NCBI GenBank assembly: GCA_963662155.1
Contig: OY759261.1
Coordinates: 68,665,278 to 68,729,277, forward strand
Origin: Lamellibrachia columna
Taxonomy: Eukaryota; Annelida; Polychaeta; Sabellida; Siboglinidae
Direction of reading: 5' to 3'
Length of the DNA: 64,000 nt
This document shows, piece after piece, positions 55,161 to 64,000 of this stretch. Numbering within the stretch: the stretch's first letter is position 1; each line of letters begins with the position of its first letter. Made by a program: the position numbers and the translations under genes. The notes under the pieces were generated by a model. The model worked only from the letters and a program-made list of their open reading frames with translations. It was not told the origin of the DNA and searched no databases.

Positions 55161-55851
55161 CCTTTAATGTATTATATATGTATAGTTAATATATTAGGGG
55201 AAGGCAGTGTTAGTTGAGTTGTTTTTCATTCATTTTTGATGTCTAGGGCGCAGTCTACGCGCTTAATTAATAAGTCGACACACTTAAATAACTTAGGCGT
55301 TTATGCCAATCACCCAAGTGTAACTAACTGCTAAGACGTTGCCTTGTAGCTATCCGATGTTCTAATTTGCTCGGAAAATTAATTCCTTGATGTATTTTGG
55401 GTTAAAACCCTCGTCTTCATCGTTCTTTAACCGCTGCTCAACTAACTCTCCCTTGGGCCTTGGGTTGCTCAACTAATCCTCCCTTGGGCCTTGGGTGGCT
55501 CAACTAGCCCCGTTTCTTAATTAACTTCTCATTAATGCGCGAAGTGATGTAAATATCTCTGTGCACAGTTGAACTATTTATAAGCGCACACACAATAAAG
55601 TCTGGTCGTGTGCGTTGATAGCTTACACACCAGCAGACATTAATCACAATTACCAAAAGTTCGAGAAACATCAGAAAACATACTTTTTAGCTCACATGTT
55701 CTGGCTGTTGTGACAAATGTTACTTACTATACGTCAAACGTGTTCTAATAACATGTTCTATCACTGGTACCATGTAACTGTCGCTGCTGTAGTTTCCCGG
55801 GAAACATGGGGGTTTCAAGTAACAGAGTGGCTCAACTAACACTGCCTTTCC

Positions 55852-55852
<1 letters not shown>
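55161..55852. other. Unique DNA
   Basis: Holds a direct repeat CCCTTGGGCCTTGGGT at about 55450-55500. No gene supported. Confidence 0.4.
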
Positions 55853-56524
<672 letters not shown>

Positions 56525-56675
56525 TCAGGGGATTTGCTTATACAATGAATTGTCTGAATAAGCTGCGTTGATCTTTTAGCACGGAAGCCATGTTGGTGAT
56601 CGGTTAGAATGTGGCGTTGCTTGAGTTGTTTCATGATATGACTGTGCACCATGTGTTCTAATAGTTTGGAGACCT
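56525..56675 (-). mobile_element. LINE RT fragment (second copy)
   Basis: Nearly identical to 52755-52903 (block around ILTDH.HGFRAKRSTQLIQ), about 150 bp, same orientation. A short independent copy or duplicated piece of that LINE family. Confidence 0.8.
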
Positions 56676-56795
56676 AGTGCTTGAAGACAGAAACAACCGC
56701 ATCCCTGACTATAATATCGGATAATCTAAATGTAAAAACAATTGTTAATGAAACGTACGAATTAAAGTAATAATCAACAAATTAAACACTCATTG

Positions 56796-56875
56796 CCATC
56801 CAAGGCAAATGCCCAGAAGGCAAGTGGACAACGAAGCCACTGGCTTACCGAGAGTCCAACATTTTCATCTACTCA
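56796..56875 (-). mobile_element. CR1-like 3' end
   Basis: On the minus strand: TTGGACTCTCGGTAAGCCAG, TCCACTTGCCTTCTGGGC, then TTGGATGGCAATGAG. 3' terminus of the family at 62.1 kb, without visible tail repeats. Confidence 0.65.
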
Positions 56876-57503
56876 ATTTGCTTTTTGTCGGCTTCACTGC
56901 CGGCAGCACTTTCGGTCGTGTCGCTTTGTCCTTCCTTGAACCTGAGTAGCCGAGTGTCTTCCCAGTAGGCGTCCAGTGTTTCAGCCACTGGCAAATCATC
57001 ATCCATCGTGACGTACTCTTCATCCACCATGGCTTCACGTAATTACAACGCATTGTTATTTGCGTTAAGCAAATCCAATAAGTTAGCCAGCGGCAAGTCA
57101 GTCAAATTAAGTTGATGAAATCAATCACTACATCAGAAAAAGATGAGCTGGAATTGTTTTAATGATCAAAAGAAGCCAAGGCGTGAATATTTAGACTGCT
57201 GGCGGTGACACTGGTTGACTCAGGAAGATTATCAAGTCAACTTTGTCCAAATTGGTCAGATGGCCGCTATGGACAGGTAGCGAACAGTGCAAACTAATAG
57301 GAAGTCATTCAGGACTTTCTACAGTGTACATTATTGACAGGTGTTACGTGCAGGTGACCGATCAGTCAGGTTTTTCTATACGTTGAAAACATTAACACCG
57401 TTTTTTAACGTTCTGCAACGGCTTTCACAGTGTATAAGCAAAGTGTACATTATATGCCATTTCGCTAACCTTTATTGTTACATATTCTTTCTGTTTGCCA
57501 CAG

Positions 57504-57605
57504 GATGTTCTGATGCTATCGTCGAGGACAAGAGAGAATTGCCCACACAAGCGAGTCATCAAAGTCGTCATGTTGTGCATACTGATGACCCTGGTCAGCG
57601 GAGTC
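57504..57605 (+). CDS. Gene 2 exon 1: signal peptide
   Basis: Acceptor CTGTTTGCCACAG before the exon, donor GTC|GTGAGT after it. From ATG 57513 it encodes MLSSRTRENCPHKR, then the hydrophobic VIKVVMLCILMTLVSGV. An inner Met (VVMLC) could also start a shorter leader. Exits in phase 0. Confidence 0.75.
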
Positions 57606-60600
57606 GTGAGTTGTTTCACTGTATTGTCTCGCATTTCCAATACCTATGCCGGTTTTGGCTCATTGCCCCACACCACATCATTGCCAGCACATCACAGGTC
57701 GCACCCCACATTGTGCACGCACTGCATGTTTCCTTGTAACTTGTCCGTCTCGATATATCAGGAAGTCCATCAATCCAATTATGCTGTCTGCACGTGTGTC
57801 TTTCTGTAATATTGCAAGCATCGATCTTCTGCTTTTCACACTGATGTCTATGTCTAGTTTATCTTCTCACTTCTACGTTGGTGACGTGTTCCTGCCCAGT
57901 TTGTTTTCAACGCCTTTCATGCGGGTAATTTGCCCGTTTGATATCCTGGTCTTACATGTTTTCCTTAATGACATTCCGCAGTATGAGCGGAACTTTAAAA
58001 ACTTTGGACCTGGCGTGGAGTTCACAATCGTAACACTATGTCGTTAAAACAACATAACTTGTCTGATTGGTTCTTTGATGTTGTGCCGCATTCTGAGCCA
58101 TGCAACACAACGCAGGCAACTACCGTGTTGTATACCACCAACGAAGTTATTAATGCTTTCTTATGCATATTACAAACGGTACGTACTTTCACTTGACAGA
58201 CGGCGAATCATCTTACTTTTGCATATGCAGAACAATTATAACAACATAGTTGTTTCGTGGTATCTTGTCTTGTTAACAGGGAGAGATACCACCAATTGCA
58301 TCCAGGTTCGTGGATGCAAATAATCGACGGTCTTTCTGAATCAATAACTAAATTAGTAACCTACCTACATGAAACCCCTTAGTAATCAGATGTCGAAGTT
58401 GGTTTTTTTGAGCGGGTATTTGAGCCTAACTCAGTGAGTCTCCGTACGCCCCAGGGAGGGTGGTTAATGGGGTAGCTTCCTTCGAGGAAATGGTCCGCAG
58501 TGTAACATCGGTCGCCCTGGCCCAGACCGCAGCGCAGCATGATGGCGCCGAACCTCCCCACACCTGTCTTACCGGTTTATGCATGTTCATGCTCGGTGGG
58601 AGAGGTCGACACCTGTTGCGCTGGTTGATGGGGTGAGTCCTACGGCATGTTATTATTATCGTTATACAACCTTAGTATCATAACAACTTGTCTTTCCAGG
58701 TGTCGACAACCGCCGGTTGATGGTGTGAGACCTACGGCATGTTATTATAATCGTTACACGACCTTAGTAGCATAACAACTTGGCTTTCCAGGTGTCGACA
58801 ACCGCCGGTTGATGGTGTGAGACCTACGGCATGTTATTATATTCGTTACACGACCTTAGTAGCATAACAACTTGGCTTTCCAGGTGTCGACAACCGCCGG
58901 TTGATGGTGTGAGACCTACGGCATGTTATTATAATCGTTACACGACCTTAGTAGCATAACAACTTGGCTTTCCAGGTGTCGACAACCGCCGGTTGATGGT
59001 GTGAGACCTACGGCATGTTATTATAATCGTTACACGACCTTAGTAGCATAACAACTTGGCTTTCCAGGTGTCGACAACCGCCGGTTGATGGTGTGAGACC
59101 TACGGCATGTTATTATAATCGTTACACGACCTTAGTAGCATAACAACTTGGCTTTCCAGGTGTCGACAACCGCCGGTTGATGGTGTGAGACCTACGGCAT
59201 GTTATTATAATCGTTACACGACCTTAGTAGCATAACAACTTGGCTTTCCAGGTGTCGACAACCGCCGGTTGATGGTGTGAGACCTACGGCATGTTATTAT
59301 AATCGTTACACGACCTTAGTATCATAACAACTTGGCTTTCCAGGTGTCGACAACCGCCGGTTGATGGTGTGAGACCTACGGCATGTTATTATAATCGTTA
59401 CACGACCTTAGTATCATAACAACTTGCCTTTCCAGGTGTCGACAGCCGCCGGTTGATGGTGTGAGACCTAAGGGATGTTACTATGCCTTTCCAGGTGTCG
59501 ACAACCGCCGGTTGATGGTGTGAGACCTAAGGGATGTTACTATGCCTTTCCAGGTGTCGACAGCCGCCGGTGGATGGTGTGAGACCTAAGGGATGTTACT
59601 ATGCCTTTCCAGGTGTCGACAACCGCCGGTTGATGGTGTGAGACCTAAGGGATGTTACTATGCCTTTCCAGGTGTCGACAGCCGCCGAAGAAGTCACTAA
59701 CTCCACGAGACAGTGTCGGGACCGCAGTGGATACTGGTCGAAGCAGGAATTCTTCATTAGAAGCAGCATGGACTGCTTCGGCTATCTGTTTCCTGGTCGA
59801 CCTCTACCCTCTGTCGATATAGATATTACACACATTAACGGAAGCAACGGACCGACAGTGACCAATGTGACGTCACAAAGTCTACGTTCGTCGATGTGTG
59901 AGGTTCTCACCACCGACGAATGTCGAAGGTATAGTGAGCAACCGTGCTAGAAAACAGTTTCAAGATAATTTTGTATTTTGGTAAAGTTTTGCTGCATTGT
60001 GGTGTAATCGTGTCAATGTCATACACACGTACGCATGCACACGTCACCTGGGATACGAACCTACATCCAGTCAAGTGAAACAAGCTTCCACTTTCTTGAT
60101 ATATTAAGAAACTAGCTTCGTATATTGTTATAGCAAGAAACAAGTTATAAAATATTTTTTTATATGACAAGAAACTGTCATGTGACAATGTCATGTTATA
60201 TAAAGAAACGTCTTACTAGCTGTCTTGTTATATCAAGAAACTAGTCGCCTATCATGTCTCGTTTCTTGTTATAACAAGTTATGATACTAGTTTCTTGATA
60301 TAACAAGAAATTGTCTTGTTATACAAGATAAGGTTCTTGTTATTTTAAGAAATTCAAATGAGTTACCTATTTTGTTATAACAAGGAACGAGTTATCTCAC
60401 AAAAAAAAAAGCATGTTTTGCGACTTGCTTCAAGTCGTTTCTACGCTTGCGTATTTCCTTCCCCATTATTTCTTTCAGGTCAATTTATCAAATATGACAC
60501 CACGCTAGTTACCAATATATCAAATATGACACCACGCTAGTTACTAATTTATCAAATATGACACCACGCTAGTTACTAATTTATCAAATATGACACCAGC

Positions 60601-63403
60601 TAGTTACTAATTTATCAAATATGACCCCACGCTAGTTATTAATTTATCAAATATGACACCACGCTAGTTGCTAATTAATCAAATATGAAAGCACGCAAGT
60701 TACTAATTAAGTAAATATGACACCACGCTAGTTACTAATTTATTAAATATGACACCAAACTAGGTACTAATTTATTAAATATGACACTACGCTAGTTACT
60801 AACCGGTTTTTGTGTATGTTTACATTAAAGTGATTGGAACCGGGATTATATTATATAATTATGGATATATTCGAAACATTAATTAGAGACCACATGTTGG
60901 AATTCCTTGTAACACATAAATTAATAAACACATCTCAACATGTGTTCCTAAAAGCAAGGTCATGTCTAACCAATCTCTTATGTTTTTTGGAAGAAATTGC
61001 AAAGTGGGTAGATGACGGGTCACCAGTGGATGCTTTCGATAAAGTGCCACATCAAGAACTGTTACTTAAACTAAAAGCCCATGGCATAGGTAATGATGCA
61101 ATCGACTGGATAGAAAAGTGGCTCACACACAGAAGACAGAGAGTAATAGTAGATGGTGAGATTTCAAACTGGAAATCTGCTCTGAATGGGGTACCACAGG
61201 GATCAGTATTAGGCCCTATACTGTTTTTAATATATATATAAGTGATTTGGAAGATGACGTATCTAACAAAGTACTGAAATTTGCAGATGACACAAAATTA
61301 TTCAGAAAGGTTACTAATGATACAGATAAAGAAAGTTTACAGGATGATCTAGATAAATTAGTTAAATGGTCAGAAAAATGGCAAATGTTATTAAATTTTG
61401 GGAAGTGTAAATGCATACACATTGGACATGGAAACATGGACGAAGAATATAAAATTGGGGATGCTGTACTATGTAGAACCACACAATAAAAGGACTTAGG
61501 AGTAACATTTAGTGCTGACATGAAAGTATCTGAGCAATGTGGGATTGCTGCTTCTAAAGGAAATCAAATTCTAGGGCTAATTAGGAGAACTATGACATAT
61601 AAGGAGAAACAGCTAATTGTACCACTGTACAAAGCAATAGTTAGACCACATTTGGAATATTGTATGCAAGCATACAGGCCATATCATAAGAAGGTCATAG
61701 ACAAGATAGAAATAATACAACGAAGACCAACTAAAATGATCCCAGAATTGAGAGACCTTAGTTATGAAAGCCGCTTCTTTCAATGTGGTTTGACAACACT
61801 AGAGACCAGGAGACTAAGACGAGACCAAATAGAAGTGTTTAAAACAGTGAACGGTTATGAGGATGTTGATAGGAATATATTCTTCAAACTTAAAGAAGCC
61901 AGTAGATCCAGAGGACATAAAGCAGCATTAGTTAAGAAATAGTGTAGGTTGGACATGAGAAAGTGGTCTTTCTCACAGAGGGTGATAAATGAACGGAACA
62001 AACTGTCAAATGATTGTGTTAATGCTATTAGTGTGAATATGTTTAAAAATATAATTGCCAGATATCTTATAAGGGCGGGCTATACATAGATGATAAAATT
62101 GTTGGACTCTCGATAAGCCAATGGCTTCCTAGTCCACTTGCCATCTGGAACATGTTGTTTGGTATGGCAATCTTGTTAAATCTTGTTAAATATATTTATA
62201 TTGTGAGCATTGGTTATAAACCCAAGCACATGTAATCAACACGTTTCAATGTATTCATCTTATGACAGGGGTGGATATAGGCTTGAAGGCAGAAGGGTCA
62301 TTCGTAGTCATATGTCGTTCTACCTACGAACCGGGGAGTGTCATTCTACTTACAGAAGGTTTAAATTTAGCCGGCTGCTAATACTTCAATCTTTACATTG
62401 ACACTAGTTCCGAAGTACGCGTATGTACGTTGCCATTAACCTTAATATTCGCCACGGGCACGGGGGGTTATAAGACCCCCCTCCATCGCTTAGGGGGTCT
62501 TGCGATCTTCTTCAATATTTTGTAGAATATAAATAATTCAACAAGCCAATCCGTTGATTCAGTTTACGAATTCAAATATTAAAGGTTGATGTCTGATCTG
62601 TGTTGGTGCTGTCAGATGGACGGAATGTCGCAATGCCGCAGAGCGATGCTGTCGGAAACAAATGGCAGCTGAAAGTCGTACATCCGGGCATTGTCCGAGC
62701 ACGTGGGACGGCTATGCATGTTGGGACGAGACGCACCCTGGCGTTGAGAGGCACGCCAACTGTCCCGGTTTCCTACCGCATGTCATCCCATCGGGTTAGC
62801 GGCGGTGCTAATGATTCCAAAGATTTCCAAAGAGGTTGCATGCTTAAAACGGAAGAAAAAACTAGTTGCACTTATCAATTATTATTATGTGTAGAATGAT
62901 GCACAAACGATTTAATTGATTGACTAGACAAATGTATATTAAATGTGATTGTTTTATTAGAGAAGGGAATCGGGAATAGTGACGGAAGCGGAGGGGAACA
63001 AAATCGACACCCCGGAGTGAAACATTATTAGGCTGGGATTTATTAAATATGGTTGTCAGTAGACTACGTTATTGGTGATGAAATGCAAAACACGCTGTTC
63101 ATGTTAATTTTCAAATATTCGGATAACGTTTTCGTTTTGTAAAACTAGGCTACTATGTACAAACAACCAGACGCGCATCACATGTCTTTTCTATTCTGAG
63201 CAGAACAAATAATATCGTATTCACTGAATATTGCATTTCATTATGCCATGTTATAGCTAATATTGGCATAACTGTAATTTGCTTTTTTTATTATTTTCTG
63301 GTCAGGGATGGCCGAGAAGATATGTACGGCTAGCGGAACGTGGTACATTGATCCGAGTTCAGGATTGGAGTGGACAAGGTATACCACTTGCCTTGATCTC
63401 GAC
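57504..63403 (+). CDS. Gene 2: family B (secretin-type) GPCR, N-terminal exons
   Basis: Four coding exons join in phase: 57504-57605 (ATG at 57513; exit phase 0), 59672-59928 (0 to 2), 62616-62794 (2 to 1), 63306-63403 (1 to 0). Product so far: signal peptide, about 85 residues with three N-glycosylation sequons, then a full hormone-receptor (HRM) domain. The HRM shows CPSTWDGYACWDETHPG, NCPGFLPH and AEKICTASGTWYIDP followed by LEWTRYTTC, matching the family pattern C..TWDG..CW..T..G...CP...C...G.W...W..Y..C. In this family the domain binds a peptide hormone and the 7TM core, outside the window, couples to G proteins. The end of the domain resembles calcitonin/CGRP-receptor-like members, but the subgroup is uncertain. 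An acceptor 9 bp upstream of the ATG implies an upstream 5' UTR exon. Confidence 0.85.
57612..58603. other. Gene 2 intron 1, unassigned part
   Basis: Includes plus-strand frames without recognised homology (57646-58047) and one at about 58075-58178 with an NTT sequon followed by a donor-like ACG|GTACGT. No convincing acceptor was found for either, so no exon is annotated. Confidence 0.35.
58604..59671 (+). repeat. Tandem array of exon 2 splice-acceptor copies
   Basis: Twelve copies of CTTTCCAG|GTGTCGACA precede the real acceptor at 59670-59671. First exon-like bases at 58700, 58792, 58884, 58976, 59068, 59160, 59252, 59344 and 59436 (92-bp spacing), then 59495, 59554, 59613 and the true 59672 (59-bp spacing). 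Each copy includes about 18 bp of exon 2, ending in ACCGCCGGTTGA or close variants. A diverged copy without CCAG precedes them at about 58608. In the exon 2 frame, each copy reads VSTTAG or VSTAAG then stop, except 59554, which stops six codons later. Confidence 0.95.
59672..59928 (+). CDS. Gene 2 exon 2: receptor N-terminal segment
   Basis: Enters at GTGTCGACAGCC in phase 0, leaves at CGAAG|GTATAG in phase 2. Encodes VSTAAEEVTNSTRQCRDR, GYWSKQEFFIRSSMDCFGYL, VDIDITHINGSNGPTVTN and SMCEVLTTDECRR. Three glycosylation sequons (NST, NGS, NVT) and four Cys. This stretch precedes the canonical HRM core and is longer than usual between leader and HRM. An alternative donor ATA|GTGAGC five bases downstream (59934) would give phase 1, matching the fourth exon and skipping the core HRM exon. 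Confidence 0.8.
60090..60370. repeat. Cluster of TTTCTTG(TTATAA)CAAGAAA palindromes
   Basis: At least seven dyads of the type TTTCTTGATATAACAAGAAA or TTCTTGTTATAACAAG, complete or half, spaced 25-50 bp, in intron 2 of gene 2. Confidence 0.75.
60478..60805. repeat. 32-bp minisatellite, about 10 copies
   Basis: Unit ATTTATCAAATATGACACCA plus CGCTAGTTACTA, with small variants. Intron 2 of gene 2, just left of the CR1-like insertion. Confidence 0.93.
60836..62195 (+). mobile_element. CR1-like LINE RT, 5'-truncated, in intron 2 of gene 2
   Basis: Best-preserved copy of the family, in gene sense. RT blocks: KARSCLTNLLCFLEE, AFDKVPHQELLLKLKAHGIG (upstream part of this block deleted), [38 protein letters not shown] (catalytic pair intact), WSEKWQMLLNFGKCK, then YKAIVRPHLEYCMQAYRP, IQRRPTKMIPELRDL and TTLETRRLRRDQIEVFK. 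A two-base TA gain near 61230 and a TAA at about 61488 break the frame. The 3' end is at 62095-62190: TTGGACTCTCGATAAGCCAA, CCACTTGCCATCTGG, ATGGCAATCTTGTTAAATC with a repeat of the tail. Confidence 0.9.
62196..62615. other. Gene 2 intron 2, right part
   Basis: AT-rich except for a hairpin of AAGACCCCC (about 62472) with GGGGGTCTT (about 62492), a 9-bp stem with a 12-base loop. It then ends in the acceptor GGTGCTGTCAG for exon 3. Confidence 0.55.
62616..62794 (+). CDS. Gene 2 exon 3: HRM domain core
   Basis: Acceptor GGTGCTGTCAG, donor TCGG|GTTAGC; phase 2 in, phase 1 out. Encodes WTECRNAAERCCRKQMAAES, GHCPSTWDGYACWDETHPG and CPGFLPHVIPS. The TWDG..CW box and the following CP are the defining residues of the family B peptide-hormone-binding domain. 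Confidence 0.9.
62801..63300. other. Gene 2 intron 3
   Basis: AT-rich intron; ends TTTATTATTTTCTGGTCAG, a good polypyrimidine-AG acceptor. Nothing else recognised. Confidence 0.5.
63306..63403 (+). CDS. Gene 2 exon 4: end of HRM domain
   Basis: Phase 1 in, phase 0 out, donor GAC|GTAAGT. Encodes MAEKICTASGTWYIDPSSG then LEWTRYTTCLDLD, with the last two HRM cysteines and the conserved G.W and W..Y..C. The gene must continue to the right with stalk and 7TM exons. Confidence 0.88.
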
Positions 63404-63504
63404 GTAAGTACAGCGAACAATTACATCACTTATTTAAAAGTGCCGCCATAATTCAATGCTTTGCCTGTGTAATGTTAGGCTTTTCGCGAATAATCAAACC
63501 TATG

Positions 63505-63747
63505 ATAAACCACCACGACCTGCTGGCTCCTGTGTGCATATCTATTCTCTCTCTCTCCCTCTCTATCGCTCTCTCTCTCTATATATATATATATAATCCA
63601 CCACGACCTGCTGGCTCTGTGTGCACATCTATTCTCTCTCTCTCTCCCTCTCTATCGCTCTCTCTCTCTCTATATATATATATAATCCACCACGACCTGC
63701 TGGCTCCTGTGTGCACATCTATTCTCTCTCTCTCTCCCTCTCTATCG

Positions 63748-63800
<53 letters not shown>

Positions 63801-63858
63801 CCACCACGACCTGCTGGCTCCTGTGTGCACATCTATTCTCTCTCTCTCTCCCTCTCTA

Positions 63859-63952
<94 letters not shown>

Positions 63953-64000
63953 CCACCACGACCTGCTGGCTCCTGTGTGCACATCTATTCTCTCTCTCTC
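63505..64000. repeat. Compound repeat with growing (CT)n-(TA)n
   Basis: Five copies of CCACCACGACCTGCTGGCTC plus CTGTGTGCACATCTATTC, each followed by CT, CCCTCTCTATCG, CT and TA runs. Starts of CACCACGACC at 63511, 63599, 63688, 63800 and 63954 give unit lengths 88, 89, 112 and 154, rising left to right. Lies in intron 4 of gene 2 and runs off the window. Confidence 0.95.

Noticed and set aside
57646..58047. 133-codon plus-strand frame in receptor intron 1
   Set aside because: No homology recognised and no acceptor/donor pair in a compatible phase; exon 1 joins exon 2 directly in phase.

Overview
This window looks like nuclear DNA of an invertebrate animal. The evidence is intron-split exons with GT/AG borders and matching phases, CR1-like and other non-LTR retrotransposons, a Penelope-like element, a Harbinger-type MITE, and very many mini- and microsatellites. 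A lancelet or similar marine invertebrate would fit the mix of families, but that is inference. There is no bacterial gene organisation.

Two host genes can be supported. Gene 1 (minus strand, about 7.2-15.7 kb) encodes a type I membrane protein. Its parts are a signal-peptide exon, three near-identical Thr/Pro-rich stalk exons made by tandem triplication of an exon-intron unit, a discoidin (F5/8C)-like domain on two exons, and a transmembrane exon. A broken extra copy of the second discoidin exon and a decayed second copy of the 5' end (about 24.96-25.44 kb) show the locus has been duplicating. Gene 2 (plus strand, 57.5 kb to beyond 63.4 kb) encodes the ectodomain of a family B (secretin-type) GPCR: signal peptide, a glycosylated N-terminal segment, and a complete hormone-receptor (HRM) domain with the hallmark STWDGYACW motif. 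All four exons join in phase. The seven-transmembrane part lies outside the window. Its 5' UTR exon is not located; a CpG-rich block with CRE and NRF-1 motifs at 26.9-27.4 kb that ends in a good 5' splice site is one candidate.

The most unusual structure is in intron 1 of gene 2. The 3' splice site of exon 2, with the first bases of that exon, has been copied 12 times in tandem (58.70-59.61 kb; spacing 92 then 59 bp) directly upstream of the real site. Every copy keeps a CTTTCCAG acceptor and the exon frame, but runs into a stop codon, so each is a potential decoy or poison acceptor.

Most of the remainder is repeats. A 6.5-kb 25-bp minisatellite with nested higher-order duplications fills 16.6-23.1 kb. 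A 33/34-bp array fills 29.1-31.3 kb. A 1.5-kb homopyrimidine block lies at 47.1-48.6 kb, and at least 15 smaller arrays lie between. Long open frames in these arrays are by-products of stop-free repeat units and are not annotated as genes. Transposons include a Penelope-like element with an inverted terminal arm and target-site duplication (4.05-6.79 kb), a CR1-like element with PHD, SGNH and endonuclease regions (10.3-12.6 kb), a second LINE lineage (51.6-53.9 kb), a sense CR1-like RT in the receptor's third coding intron, and a TAA-flanked MITE (35.0-35.3 kb).
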